Source: Vibrio algicola
GTDB taxonomy: Bacteria; Pseudomonadota; Gammaproteobacteria; Enterobacterales; Vibrionaceae
Assembly: GCF_009601765.2 (NCBI RefSeq)
Contig: NZ_CP045699.1
Span: forward strand, 744,001 to 808,000
DNA length: 64,000 nt
Direction: 5' to 3'
Positions within the stretch are counted from its first letter, which is position 1, and every line of letters starts with the position of its first letter. The translations under genes and the position numbers were made by a program. Under the pieces are notes generated by a model. It saw only the letters and a program-made list of their open reading frames with translations. It was not told the DNA's origin and did not search any database. Below, in pieces: positions 25,109 through 34,964 of the stretch.

Positions 25109-25119
25109 TGGAATTAGTC

Positions 25120-25890
25120 TTACATGACCACCGCAATTTTTTGCTCGGTTTGCTTGGGGTGATCCAGTAGTTGAATATCGGTTTGATAGAGTGCGCTCAA
25201 TCTTTTTTCATCGAGTAACAATGATATCTCACCATTAAATTCAATCTTGCCTTGCTTGAGCGCGACGATATGAGTGGCGTAACGCAGTGCCAGATTCAAA
25301 TCATGCAAAATAACGACAATGCCACAACCGGTTTGTTGATTGAGCGTTTGTAGCAGATCCATTAAATGATATTGATGATGAATATCGAGAGCAGACGTCG
25401 GCTCATCTAAAATTAAGAGCGGGGATTGTTGCGCTAATAACATCGCCACCCAAGCGCGTTGTCTTTCGCCACCCGACAGTTTATCCGCCAGATTATCGGC
25501 ATAGTGCGCCACGCCAGTTTTGTCCATTGCTTGTTGGATAATGTGTTGGTCGTTATCTTGCCAGCGACCAAAAACCCCACGCCAAGCAAAGCGTCCAAGC
25601 TTGACTAATTCTTGTACTGTTAAACCGGCTACATCGGGCAGTTTTTGCGGCAAAAAGGCAATTTCGCGCGCCAGTTGTTTTTGTGAAAGTTGACCGATTT
25701 CAGTTTGGTTAAGTCGCACACTGCCACAATCAGGCTGAGTTTGACCGGAGAGCAAATTAACTAAGGTCGATTTACCACTGCCGTTATGGCCGAGTACCAC
25801 AGTAAAGCCATCGGTTGGAATAGTGAGTTCATCAATGGATAAAATATCGCGGTTATCACGATGAACACGGACTTGGTTTAGTTGCAACAT
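25120..25890 (-). CDS. fhuC: Iron(III)-hydroxamate ABC ATPase FhuC
   Basis: 256-aa ABC-transporter ATPase driving siderophore import through FhuB. Walker A is GHNGSGKST (near residue 35), the ABC signature LSGGERQRAW (near 140), Walker B LLILDEPTSALD, and the switch histidine is in VILHDLN. These are typical of the FecE/FhuC/BtuD class. It follows the receptor gene by 84 nt and belongs to the same Fur-controlled unit. Confidence 0.93.
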   Translation of the reverse strand: MLQLNQVRVHRDNRDILSIDELTIPTDGFTVVLGHNGSGKSTLVNLLSGQTQPDCGSVRLNQTEIGQLSQKQLAREIAFLPQKLPDVAGLTVQELVKLGRFAWRGVFGRWQDNDQHIIQQAMDKTGVAHYADNLADKLSGGERQRAWVAMLLAQQSPLLILDEPTSALDIHHQYHLMDLLQTLNQQTGCGIVVILHDLNLALRYATHIVALKQGKIEFNGEISLLLDEKRLSALYQTDIQLLDHPKQTEQKIAVVM

Positions 25891-25974
25891 AATGGCGATT
25901 CTTCTTTTTCTAAAATAAAGATCCCGAACCTCAGTGTTTAGGGGCTGTTAGTGTTTCTTGTGTTGATGATACGA

Positions 25975-28110
25975 TCACCAACGGTAATTGAGGGTCGCTG
26001 TAGCAGACATTTCTTCACCGTAGTAACAGTAATAATCACAACTGGAGACATACTCTTTATTGGTTAAGTTGTTGACGTTAATTTGAGCGCGCCATTTTTT
26101 TGTGATGTCGTATCGAGCCATAGCATCGAACAATGTCACGCTCGGCACATGCAAGATCCCCGCACCATCTGACGTGTGTCCCACCGACGAGCCCATATAA
26201 CGAGAACCTGCGCCTAGTACTAATCCATTTAAGCTATCGAAACCAAGGTGGCTGAAATCATATTCAAGCCATGCCGATGCCATATTTTGTGGGATCAAAG
26301 CGGTACGTTGCTTATTGCCTAAGCCGTCATCCGATTGAGCGTCGGTATAGGTGTAATTGGCGCGTGCTAACAAGGCTTGGGTGACTTGAGCGACGGTCTC
26401 AATTTCAATCCCTTGTGAAGTGAGTTCTTGGGTTTGAGTTTGTTGAGCGGTGGTTGGGTCGTACACTAAACCATTTTTTTGATTGACGTTAAACCAAGCG
26501 ACATTGACATAACCATTGATGAAATCAGGTTGATATTTAAAGCCGGCTTCGGTTTGTTGACCTTCAAGTGGTTTATAAGCTTTGCCGGTACTGGCATCGA
26601 GCGAGGCAATCACTTCAAACGATTCTGAATAACTCACATAAGGTGATAAACCAATATCACTGAGATACATCAAGCCACCGCTTAATGATAAATTGTCATT
26701 GTGGATATCTTCGTGGGTGCTGGTGGCGGCAGTGTCATTTTGCAGACGCACGATATCGTAACGACCACCAAATTTAGCGATGAACTTATCGTTGAAGGTG
26801 ACTTGTTGCTGGGCGTAAATACCCATTTGTTCTTTTTTGATGTTAACCGGCGTGGCGCGATCGTCAATGGCGATAATATTGCCATGTACTGGGTTAAACG
26901 CATTAATACCAGAGGTGGTACCACCATTAGCATTACCCCAATCATCGGCTTGCATGCTGTCGTTTTTAAACTGCTGAACATCCACCCCGAGTAAGCTGGT
27001 GTTGGCAGTGTTACCCATATCCCAATTGGCAATAAATTGGTTATCCATGCTAAGCATTTGGGTGGAACCGTCACGGTAAACAATGCCACGGTTTAAATCG
27101 GCGCTGGTTTCACTGCCAAAAGCATAAGTACTGCGTAGCAATAAGTCGGTATAGGCGTAACGGGTATTTTGTTTGAACTGCCAAGTGTCGTTAAAATGGT
27201 GCTCGAATTCATAGCCAATTGAATATTGATTGCTTTTATTCTTATCGTAATCGGGCTCGCCTAAGTTAGTACTTGGGTCGATTTTCCCTTGCGGTGTGTC
27301 GAATAAGGTGCCGTAAGCGGGTAAAAACCCTGAGGTAGGAACACCATCATCTTGCTGCCATGAGGCTAAAAAAGTCAGGCTGGTATCGGGGCTAATATCG
27401 ATGGCAAGGCTTGGGGCAATATAGGTACGATCATTGTAAGTGCCGTCTAACACGCCATCTTGACTGCTCATCATTGCCACTAAACGAAAACGCACATCGC
27501 CGTCATCGTCCACAAAACTGGTGGTATCGATACCAATTTGTTGTAGATTTCGACTGCCCCCTTTGACTTCAAACTCACCTCCCTCAACATAACCAGGGCG
27601 TTTACTGACTGCATTAACCACACCACCTGGAGGCGCTTCACCATACAATAATGAGGCTGGGCCTTTAAGTACTTCAATTTGCTCTAAACCAAATGGTTCT
27701 AAATTCCAACCATAATAACCGGTATTAAATAATCGATTACCATCAAGGTAGGTGGCGGCATCAAAACCACGGATCTTAAACCAATCGGTATTGTTATCGG
27801 AGCCGTAAGGTTGTGTCATCACACCCGGTTGGTAGCGCAGAGCTTCATCTAATTTGGTCGGTTGCTGTATCGATAATTGATCTTGGTTGATCACTGAAAC
27901 GCTACGCGGGGTTTGAGCTAGCGGGGTGGCAACTTTTAGCGCCGAGGCGGAAACAGTAATCGTTTCAACCGAATCAGCGCTGTCATTCACAGCCGTGGTA
28001 GGATCGTCTTGAGCAAAAGTGGGCACAGCAAAAAGAGCCAAAGACAGTCCAATAACGGGGTTAAAGCGCAAGGAGAGCGCTTTGGATAAAGGGGACAAAC
28101 TAAACAACAT
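25975..28110 (-). CDS. fhuA: TonB-dependent siderophore receptor, FhuA-like
   Basis: Outer-membrane receptor, 711 aa from the start I favour. The signal peptide ends near TFAQ-DDP. A TonB box (ETITVSA) follows, then a plug domain (SVINQDQLSIQQPTKLDEAL, FKIRGFDAATYLDGNRLF) and a 22-strand-type barrel ending in YRW. Family features are those of ferrichrome/hydroxamate receptors, and the downstream fhuCDB genes support a hydroxamate ligand; the exact siderophore is unknown. I start at ATG 28110 because the upstream in-frame start at 28167 lies against the Fur box and would place ~19 residues before the signal peptide. Confidence 0.88.
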   Translation of the reverse strand: MLFSLSPLSKALSLRFNPVIGLSLALFAVPTFAQDDPTTAVNDSADSVETITVSASALKVATPLAQTPRSVSVINQDQLSIQQPTKLDEALRYQPGVMTQPYGSDNNTDWFKIRGFDAATYLDGNRLFNTGYYGWNLEPFGLEQIEVLKGPASLLYGEAPPGGVVNAVSKRPGYVEGGEFEVKGGSRNLQQIGIDTTSFVDDDGDVRFRLVAMMSSQDGVLDGTYNDRTYIAPSLAIDISPDTSLTFLASWQQDDGVPTSGFLPAYGTLFDTPQGKIDPSTNLGEPDYDKNKSNQYSIGYEFEHHFNDTWQFKQNTRYAYTDLLLRSTYAFGSETSADLNRGIVYRDGSTQMLSMDNQFIANWDMGNTANTSLLGVDVQQFKNDSMQADDWGNANGGTTSGINAFNPVHGNIIAIDDRATPVNIKKEQMGIYAQQQVTFNDKFIAKFGGRYDIVRLQNDTAATSTHEDIHNDNLSLSGGLMYLSDIGLSPYVSYSESFEVIASLDASTGKAYKPLEGQQTEAGFKYQPDFINGYVNVAWFNVNQKNGLVYDPTTAQQTQTQELTSQGIEIETVAQVTQALLARANYTYTDAQSDDGLGNKQRTALIPQNMASAWLEYDFSHLGFDSLNGLVLGAGSRYMGSSVGHTSDGAGILHVPSVTLFDAMARYDITKKWRAQINVNNLTNKEYVSSCDYYCYYGEEMSATATLNYRW

Positions 28111-28146
28111 GGTTGATATCCATTCAATGCAAGTGAGATTCTTTAT

Positions 28147-28165
28147 GCGAATCATTATCGTTCGC
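28147..28165. promoter_or_regulatory. Fur box upstream of the fhu operon
   Basis: GCGAATCATTATCGTTCGC is a 19-bp imperfect palindrome resembling the Fur consensus, followed by a further Fur-like AATGGTAATCG. It lies 37 bp upstream of the receptor start. Confidence 0.65.
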
Positions 28166-28339
28166 AATGGTAATCGGTTATGATGTGTTTATCTAGTGTT
28201 AATTGGTGAAATTATCAATAAAAGCATAAGTGCCATGATCAAAATCAAACCAGTGGGAAAATATGACGTTTGGCTTTATCATGGTAAGCAGTTCAATGAT
28301 GTGTTTTTCTGACCGTACCTTTTCAATGGAACCCTTTTT

Positions 28340-29122
28340 ATGTTCAAGTTTTTTGAAGGACTGACCTCAGCCTTTCCCAAAGATAAAATAGAAACACCCC
28401 CCAATACCTTATTTGCATTTTGTAAGCATTACAGCCGTGATTTTTTATGGCCGATTATTATTATGTCGGTGCTCAGTGCATGTATCGCTGTAGTTGAAGT
28501 GTCTTTGATGGGGTTTATGGGCGCTTTGGTTGATATGCTTTCTACTCACACGCCAGAAACACTATGGGCAGCAGAGGGGACGCGCATTATGGGCATGGGC
28601 GTGGTGATCCTTATCGTGGTGCCAGTGCTGTCTTTCTTCCATTCAATGATCATGCACCAAACTTTACTCGGCAATTTTCCTATGTCGATTCGTTGGCTGG
28701 CACACCGTTATTTACTCAATCAAAGCATTACTTTTTATCAAGATGACTTTGCCGGTCGCATTGCGACTAAAGTGATGCAAACTTCGCTCGCTATCCGCGA
28801 AACAGTAATGAAGTTTGCCGATATGGTGGTGTATGTGTCAGTGTATTTTGCATCGATGATTGTGCTGATTGGTAAAGCGGATCTTTGGCTGATGATCCCG
28901 GTATTAGTGTGGTTAGTCGCCTATGTATTAACTCAAGTTTACTTTGTGCCTAAGATGAAGCGTATTGCCACCGCACAAGCCGATGCTCGTTCATTAATGA
29001 CTGGTCGTATTGTTGACAGTTACACCAATATCGCGACAGTAAAATTGTTCTCTCATACTAACCGTGAAACCGAATATGCAGAAAAAGGAATGCAGTCGTT
29101 CTTAAAAACGGTTTATGGATGA
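28340..29122 (+). pseudogene. Split ABC exporter, N-terminal membrane part
   Basis: 260 aa covering the first part of an ABC exporter membrane domain: about four membrane helices (for example IIIMSVLSACIAVVEVSLMG and VVILIVVPVLSFFHSMIM) and the intracellular loop TGRIVDSYTNIATVKLFSHT. It stops at KTVYG, where intact relatives continue. The next ORF, overlapping by 4 nt (ATGA) in another frame, resumes at the last membrane helix and has the ATPase. About one helix (~30-40 residues) appears to be missing along with the frame change. A broken gene is most likely, although the ATGA overlap would permit coupled translation of two pieces. Confidence 0.7.
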
Positions 29123-30099
29123 ACAGCATGATCACAGTTGGCGCGATTGCGATTGCGGTCAGTTTGGCGTTGCGTATTCAAGGCATGTCGAAGTGGATCA
29201 TGTGGGAAATTAGCTCAATGTTTGAAAATATCGGTACAGTGGTCGATGGCATGAATACCCTGTCTAAACCGGTTACCACCGAAGATGTGGATAGCGCGCC
29301 GACACTTGAAGTTAAACAAGGCGGGATTGAATTTGACCATGTTAATTTCCATTATGGTGAAGAAAATAAATCGATTATTAATGACTTACATTTCAATATT
29401 AAACCGGGTGAAAAGGTCGGTTTAGTTGGGCGCTCGGGCGCGGGTAAATCGACCTTAGTTAACTTGTTATTGCGCTTTTACGATTTAGAAAGTGGCACCA
29501 TCCGTATTGATGGACAAGATATTGCTAAAGTAAAACAAGATTCTTTGCGCGGCAATATAGGCATGATCACTCAAGATACCTCATTACTGCATCGCAGCAT
29601 TCGCGATAACATTATGTATGGTCGCCCAGATGCCAGCGAAGAAGAACTTCTTGCCGCGACCAAGCAAGCCCATGCGCATGAGTTTATCGACACCCTAACC
29701 GATACCTTTGGTAATGTGGGATACGACGCGCAAGTGGGGGAGCGAGGCGTGAAACTTTCAGGCGGACAGCGCCAACGGATTGCGATTTCTCGAGTGTTAT
29801 TAAAAGATGCGCCAATCCTTATTATGGATGAAGCAACCTCGGCGCTGGATTCTGAAGTCGAAGCGGCAATTCAAGAAAGTTTGTATGAATTAATGGAAGG
29901 GAAAACCGTGATTGCAATAGCACACCGTTTATCCACCATTGCCGCAATGGACCGCTTAATTGTGCTTGATCAAGGCCAAATCTTAGAGCAAGGTTCGCAT
30001 CAAGAATTGATCGCACAAGGTGGGGTTTATGCACAATTGTGGGCGCACCAAACCGGTGGATTTATTGGTGAAGAAAATGAAAACCAAATGGCAGAATAA
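29119..30099 (+). pseudogene. Split ABC exporter, C-terminal ATPase part
   Basis: 326 aa: one residual membrane helix (ITVGAIAIAVSLALRIQGMS), a linker, and a complete nucleotide-binding domain with Walker A GRSGAGKST, signature LSGGQRQRIAIS and Walker B ILIMDEATSALD. The ATPase motifs are undamaged, so the break is either recent or the half still has a use. There is no SD at its ATG; translation would depend on coupling to the upstream ORF. A clear terminator follows at 30142. Substrate unknown. Confidence 0.7.
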
Positions 30100-30141
30100 A
30101 ATCATAGCGTAGAGAGATTTTAGGAAAAACAGTCTGATCTT

Positions 30142-30176
30142 AAAGAGCTTGTCATGAAAATGTTAGGCTCTTTTTA
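30142..30176 (+). terminator. Terminator of the split ABC exporter
   Basis: AAAGAGC/GCTCTTT stem followed by TT, about 43 nt after the second ORF. Confidence 0.65.
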
Positions 30177-30389
30177 GTTTTTAGAAAATATTTTTGGCGA
30201 TCGAGTTTTTATATTGCAAATACGATAAATAAAGTGTGTATTTATCTTGTTAATTTTGGGTTTTTTACGGAAAAATGCTAAAATTCGCAACCATTTTTCA
30301 GATTGTTGTGTTGCTTTTTTACATAAAATACGACAAGTCTTTTTACACAATTTCAGGCAATTCATGAGCAAGTCTTTTATGCCGACTCA

Positions 30390-30893
30390 ATGCATCGACA
30401 ACGCAAAGAAAAAGATCATTTGCGCAAAGAGATCAGCATTGACCCTATGACCGGATTATTTAATCGCCGTGTATTGGATAATCAGATGATGGAAGTGATC
30501 AGTCATTCCCGCATAAAAGAAAAACAAATTGCGTTAATTTCGATTGATGCCAATAAGTTTAAGCAAATTAATGATAATTATGGCCATTTAGTGGGCGATC
30601 AAGCCATTTTACATATCGCTAAAAGCATGTTGTTGTGTTCTGGCGAAAATGACTTTTCAATTCGTATGGGCGGCGATGAATTCTTATTAGTGATGCCTGA
30701 CTCATCGGCCACACTCGCTCAACAGATGACCGAACGACTAGAGCGGCATGTGCTCGAAACCTCAACCAAAGATATTGGTATTGAAGTATCGATCAGTGCC
30801 GCTTATACCATGCTTGAAAATAGTGAGAGTTTTGATCAAGCCTATCGACGAGTAGATTCAGTGTTGTACACCAAGAAAGGCTTAACGATTTAG
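30390..30893 (+). CDS. Truncated GGDEF-domain protein
   Basis: 167 aa consisting almost only of a GGDEF domain (diguanylate cyclase family): DPMTGLFNRRVLD, IDANKFKQINDNYGHLVGDQ and the active-site motif RMGGDEFLLV are intact. The domain is short at its end and no sensor or membrane region precedes it. The same frame stays open upstream to a stop at 30324 and reads QFQAIHEQVFYADS into the first Met, so the ATG is probably not a natural start. No SD is present. It is best read as the remnant of a larger c-di-GMP synthase, with activity uncertain. Confidence 0.6.
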   Translation: MHRQRKEKDHLRKEISIDPMTGLFNRRVLDNQMMEVISHSRIKEKQIALISIDANKFKQINDNYGHLVGDQAILHIAKSMLLCSGENDFSIRMGGDEFLLVMPDSSATLAQQMTERLERHVLETSTKDIGIEVSISAAYTMLENSESFDQAYRRVDSVLYTKKGLTI

Positions 30894-30949
30894 TCGCTAT
30901 GACATTCAAATAATGGTGGGGTTATTATCACCATTAGCAAGTAAAAACC

Positions 30950-30981
30950 AAAAGGCCAAGTGAGTGATCACTTGGCCTTTT
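30950..30981. terminator. Bidirectional terminator
   Basis: A perfect 14-bp stem, AAAAGGCCAAGTGA/TCACTTGGCCTTTT, with a GTGA loop lies between the GGDEF fragment and the leftward tRNA-Arg gene, and can serve both. Confidence 0.8.
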
Positions 30982-31001
30982 GACATTTAGAAGATGAAGA
31001 A

Positions 31002-31077
31002 TGGTGTCCCCTACAGGATTCGAACCTGTGTCTAAGACTTAGGAGGTCCTTGTTCTATCCAGCTGAACTAAGGGGAC
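31002..31077 (-). tRNA. tRNA-Arg(CCU)
   Basis: 76 nt on the minus strand with encoded CCA. The acceptor stem GTCCCCT pairs with AGGGGAC, the anticodon loop CTCCTAA gives anticodon CCT, and the T-arm has GGTTCGAATCC. It reads AGG codons. A promoter lies 20 nt upstream. Confidence 0.95.
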
Positions 31078-31096
31078 GCTATCTTTTGTGGCAAGA

Positions 31097-31125
31097 ATAA
31101 TACGGATTTTCGCCGCTGATGCCAA
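31097..31125 (-). promoter_or_regulatory. tRNA-Arg promoter
   Basis: On the minus strand TTGGCA (31120-31125) and TATTAT (31097-31102) are separated by 17 nt, ending 19 nt before the tRNA. Confidence 0.65.
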
Positions 31126-31291
31126 GTCTCAATCCGTGATTATTCGCCTTCTTAGTGAGGGGATCTTGTTATCTGGGCAAAAAAGCAGCGTAAAGAGTAC
31201 TCAGATCGAATAACCGTTATTCATTTGTTGCGTTCTAGTTAACTTAAACCTTTAATTATTAATCTATTTTATTTTTTGACGGAGTATGTTG

Positions 31292-32578
31292 ATGGCATCT
31301 CGTTTATCTCGTGATCATCTTAGGTTTGTGATAAATCGCTTCAAAGATAAGCTTTGGGTTAAACCGCTGTGGATGTGTATCTGTTCTGTGTTAGCGGTGT
31401 TTGTGGCAAAGATTGCGGATCATCTCGATATTGTTTTTTTTGTGCTGCCACTTAGCCTTGATTCGTTAGTGGCATTATTGGAAATTATGTCTTCGAGCAT
31501 GTTAGTGATCGCAACTTTTTCAGTCGGTTCTATGCTGTCGGCTTATGCGTCAGCCAGTACTTCGGCGACCCCAAGAGTATTTACTTTGGTGGTGTCGGAT
31601 GATGTGTCTAAGAATGCATTGTCGCGTTTTATTGGCTCATTTATTTTTAGCATTGTGGCATTAACGGCGGTGAAAAATGAGTTTTTCGATGCGCCCGGTC
31701 TGTTAGTATTATTTGTTTTAACCATATTTGTATTTGCCTTGGTGGTGTTGACGTTTATTCGCTGGGTAGACCGATTAGCAAGGTTGGGTCGAGTCGGAAA
31801 TACCGTCGACCGAGTCGAAAAAGTAGTGATGGAATCGCTTGTTCGTCAGCGAAATTGCCCTAATTTATCAGGTGCGCCATGTGTTGATACCCGGCAAGGT
31901 GAAACAGTAGTGGCAACAGAGGTTGGTTATATTCAACATGTGGATATTAGCCGCTTGCATCACTGGGCAGAAAAAAATGATCTGGATATTGTCTTGGTAT
32001 CAATGCCGGGGGATTTTGTCGCACCGGGAACCGTGTTAGCTCGAGTGCTAGTGGAGGATAAAGATGAAGAGTTTGATTACAAAGGGGTGATTGCAGCGTT
32101 TCAAATTGGCGTTGATAGAATATTCGATGATGACCCAAAATTCGGTTTGATTGTGTTATCGGAAATTGCCAGTAAAGCGCTGTCGCCTGCGGTGAACGAC
32201 CCAGGTTCGGCTATTAAAGTGATTGGCAGTTTGGTGCGAGTGTTTGCTATTTGGTCTGAGCCGGTTCAGCAAAAAGATCAACAGCAACCTTGTTACGACC
32301 GAGTGCAAGTTCCTGAAGTCAATATTAGCGATATGTTTAATGATGCGTTTACCTCGATTGCGCGCGATGGAGCAGGGTGCTTAGAAGTGGTCATTCACTT
32401 GCAAAAAGCCTTATCGGCGCTGCATCTATTAGGGGATGAACCAATGAAGAATGCCGCAAAGACCCACGCCGAAATGTCACTTAAACGCAGTGAGGATGCG
32501 TTAACCTTGCCGGAGGATTTACAGGCGGTACGCAACGCCAGTATGTTTAAAGTATCAGCAGATAAAAATGAGAACTAA
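31292..32578 (+). CDS. DUF2254 membrane protein
   Basis: 428-aa inner-membrane protein of the DUF2254 family, of unknown function. About four membrane segments occupy the first ~155 residues (PLWMCICSVLAVFVAKIADH, IMSSSMLVIATFSVGSMLSA, LSRFIGSFIFSIVALTAV, LLVLFVLTIFVFALVVLTFI). A soluble domain follows, containing YIQHVDISRLHHWAEKNDLD and the conserved SEIASKALSPAVNDPGSA. I use the ATG at 31292, 7 nt after GGAG; the ATG at 31286 is too close to the SD. It is monocistronic. Confidence 0.85.
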   Translation: MASRLSRDHLRFVINRFKDKLWVKPLWMCICSVLAVFVAKIADHLDIVFFVLPLSLDSLVALLEIMSSSMLVIATFSVGSMLSAYASASTSATPRVFTLVVSDDVSKNALSRFIGSFIFSIVALTAVKNEFFDAPGLLVLFVLTIFVFALVVLTFIRWVDRLARLGRVGNTVDRVEKVVMESLVRQRNCPNLSGAPCVDTRQGETVVATEVGYIQHVDISRLHHWAEKNDLDIVLVSMPGDFVAPGTVLARVLVEDKDEEFDYKGVIAAFQIGVDRIFDDDPKFGLIVLSEIASKALSPAVNDPGSAIKVIGSLVRVFAIWSEPVQQKDQQQPCYDRVQVPEVNISDMFNDAFTSIARDGAGCLEVVIHLQKALSALHLLGDEPMKNAAKTHAEMSLKRSEDALTLPEDLQAVRNASMFKVSADKNEN

Positions 32579-32871
32579 CGCCAAGTATTTACACCACGAA
32601 TTTGACTGAAATCATGAAACTATCGAATAGCACAAACTATACCTCTTTGTGGTTATGTGGCTTGATTGGCATTTAGTTAATATAACCAAAGAGAAAGGCG
32701 GGTTTTTAGTTAAATTGAATTAAATCGTCTTCTTTTTAATCACAATCATGATGTTTTAATTGTATTTTTGTGATAATCCAAACATTACCTGCAAGCTTTG
32801 TACTATGGGGCTTTCGAGTCTTGGCTTATGTGGTAATATAACGCTCTTTCTTTAACTGTAGATGATGTCAA

Positions 32872-33492
32872 ATGCTTGAAGTGTGTGGTTTAACCGCTAT
32901 TCGTGGTGACAAGGAACTGTTCCAAGACGTTAGCTTTACGGTTAAGCCAAATGATCTTGTGCAAATTGAAGGTCGTAATGGTTCAGGCAAAACTACATTA
33001 TTACGCATAGTGACGGGGTTGGCCGATTGCGATGGCGGACAAATTCTCTGGCAACAGAAAAGTACGCATAAAGATCGCGACGCGTTTCATCAAGATTTAC
33101 TTTTCCTTGGTCATCAAACAGGGGTAAAAAAAGAACTGACTGCGTTTGAAAATCTTTTATTTTATCAAAAAATGAATGGCTCAGAAGGCGTTACAGAACA
33201 AGATATCTGGCTTGCCCTAGCAAAAGTCGGGCTGGCAGGTAAAGAAGATATTCCGTCTGGTAAGCTTTCTGCTGGGCAACAACGTCGGGTGGCGTTAGCG
33301 AGGTTATGGTTAAGCAAACACCCATTATGGATTTTAGATGAGCCGCTCACGGCCATTGATAAACAAGGGATTAAAGTGATAGAAGCACTGTTTTTAGAAC
33401 ATACTGAGCGAGGTGGCATGATCTTGTTCACCACTCACCAAGATATGTTCACTGGTATTGATTCACTTAAAAAAATAAAGTTAGGTGAGTAA
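32872..33492 (+). CDS. ccmA: Cytochrome c maturation ATPase CcmA
   Basis: 206-aa ABC ATPase of the CcmABCD complex that releases heme-loaded CcmE. Walker A is GRNGSGKTT (near residue 35), signature [13 protein letters not shown], Walker [13 protein letters not shown]. It is the first gene of the nine-gene ccmABCDEFGHI operon; the stop overlaps the ccmB start by one base. Confidence 0.95.
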   Translation: MLEVCGLTAIRGDKELFQDVSFTVKPNDLVQIEGRNGSGKTTLLRIVTGLADCDGGQILWQQKSTHKDRDAFHQDLLFLGHQTGVKKELTAFENLLFYQKMNGSEGVTEQDIWLALAKVGLAGKEDIPSGKLSAGQQRRVALARLWLSKHPLWILDEPLTAIDKQGIKVIEALFLEHTERGGMILFTTHQDMFTGIDSLKKIKLGE

Positions 33493-34160
33493 TGCTGGCT
33501 AACATGGGTCATATCATCCGCCGTGAACTATTGATTGCATATCGCAGACAAGCCGATGTGTTTAATCCGCTCTGGTTCTTCATTATTGTTATCACACTCT
33601 TCCCTTTAAGTATTGGTCCTGAGCCTAATTTGTTAGCGCGTATTGCAGCTGGGATTGTTTGGGTAGCCGCATTGCTTTCTGCTCTGTTATCGTTAGAGCG
33701 CTTATTCCGAGATGACTTTCATGATGGAGCACTCGAGCAAATGATGCTGCTGCCGATCCCGCTGCCTTTAGTGGTGATGGCCAAAGTCATTTCTCATTGG
33801 TTATTGACCGGTCTGCCACTTATTTTAATTAGTCCATTGCTGGCGGTATTGCTGTCACTCGATTTTAATACTTGGTTAGCGGTGGTGGTGACATTATTAA
33901 TTGGTACACCAACTTTAAGTTTTATTGGCGCAATAGGCGTAGGCTTAACGGTTGGATTGCAAAAAGGTGGGGTGCTGCTGAGTTTGTTGGTGCTGCCTTT
34001 GTATATTCCTATTTTGATCTTTGCCACGTCGGCAATTGATGCAGCCGGTAGCGGCTTTCCTTACTCTGGGCAATTGGCAATTTTAGGGGCAATGTTACTC
34101 GGTTCGATAACCTTAACGCCTTTTGCCATTAGTGCATCATTACGGATCAGTGTTAATTAG
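33492..34160 (+). CDS. ccmB: Heme exporter permease CcmB
   Basis: 222-aa membrane subunit of the CcmABCD complex. Six hydrophobic segments are visible, including PLWFFIIVITLFPLSIGPEP near the start and GGVLLSLLVLPLYIPILIF. The family landmark LERLFRDDFHDGALEQMMLL is present. It is paired with CcmA and precedes ccmC by 27 nt. Confidence 0.95.
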   Translation: MLANMGHIIRRELLIAYRRQADVFNPLWFFIIVITLFPLSIGPEPNLLARIAAGIVWVAALLSALLSLERLFRDDFHDGALEQMMLLPIPLPLVVMAKVISHWLLTGLPLILISPLLAVLLSLDFNTWLAVVVTLLIGTPTLSFIGAIGVGLTVGLQKGGVLLSLLVLPLYIPILIFATSAIDAAGSGFPYSGQLAILGAMLLGSITLTPFAISASLRISVN

Positions 34161-34187
34161 AATTCACTTTATACAGCGAGAAGCATC

Positions 34188-34964
34188 ATGTGGAAATGGC
34201 TACATCCTTATGCAAAGCCTGAAAAAACCTATCAGCTTTGTGGCGCATTATTGCCTTGGTTTACGGTTTTCGCCGTCCTGTTAATTGTGGCAGGAACAGT
34301 ATGGGGCTTGGCCTTTGCTCCAGCCGATTATCAACAAGGTGACAGCTTTAGAATTATCTATATTCATGTGCCCGCAGCAATGTGGTCGATGGGTATTTAT
34401 GTATCAATGGCGATTGCTGCTTTTGTCGGTTTGGTATGGCAATTAAAACTGTCGAATATGGCCGCCGCGGCTATGGCTCCGATTGGCGCTGTGTTCACTT
34501 TTATTGCATTAGTGACGGGTGCTGTATGGGGTAAACCTATGTGGGGCGCTTGGTGGGTATGGGATGCTCGCCTAACATCAGAACTGATTTTACTATTCTT
34601 ATACCTTGGGGTTATCGCGCTTTATCATGCGTTTGATGATCACAAAACAGCTGCCAAAGCAGCGGGTATTTTGGCCATTGTTGGGGTGATTAATATTCCA
34701 ATTATTCATTATTCGGTTGAATGGTGGAATACACTGCATCAAGGCGCGACGATCACTAAAATGGGCAAACCTTCAATGTCGCCAGATATGTTATGGCCTT
34801 TGCTACTAAATATCTTTGGTTTTGCCAGTTTTTCTATTGCACTGACTCTGGTGCGTTTTCGTACCGAAATTTTACATCGAGAAAGTCATCGACCTTGGGT
34901 ACTTGAACTCGTGAAAGCACGTTTTTCATCCCATTCAAATACAGCCAAGCATGAGGTGAAGTAA
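34188..34964 (+). CDS. ccmC: Heme handling protein CcmC
   Basis: 258-aa inner-membrane protein that presents heme to CcmE. The WWD signature occurs as WGAWWVWDARLTSELIL near residue 122. Conserved heme-ligand histidines occur in YIHVPAAMWS and in the region HYSVEWWNTLHQG. About six membrane helices. Overlaps ccmD by one base. Confidence 0.96.
   Translation: MWKWLHPYAKPEKTYQLCGALLPWFTVFAVLLIVAGTVWGLAFAPADYQQGDSFRIIYIHVPAAMWSMGIYVSMAIAAFVGLVWQLKLSNMAAAAMAPIGAVFTFIALVTGAVWGKPMWGAWWVWDARLTSELILLFLYLGVIALYHAFDDHKTAAKAAGILAIVGVINIPIIHYSVEWWNTLHQGATITKMGKPSMSPDMLWPLLLNIFGFASFSIALTLVRFRTEILHRESHRPWVLELVKARFSSHSNTAKHEVK

Noticed and set aside
26682..27089. 135-codon minus-strand ORF within the siderophore receptor
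   Set aside because: Out-of-frame shadow of the receptor gene, with no recognisable domain.
30247..30450. 67-codon ORF overlapping the GGDEF start
   Set aside because: It runs in a different frame into the GGDEF gene and has no protein-like conservation signal; the AT-rich DNA explains it.
31002..31077. tRNA-Arg as an integration site for a mobile element
   Set aside because: No repeat of the tRNA 3' end, integrase or foreign-looking cargo is seen nearby.
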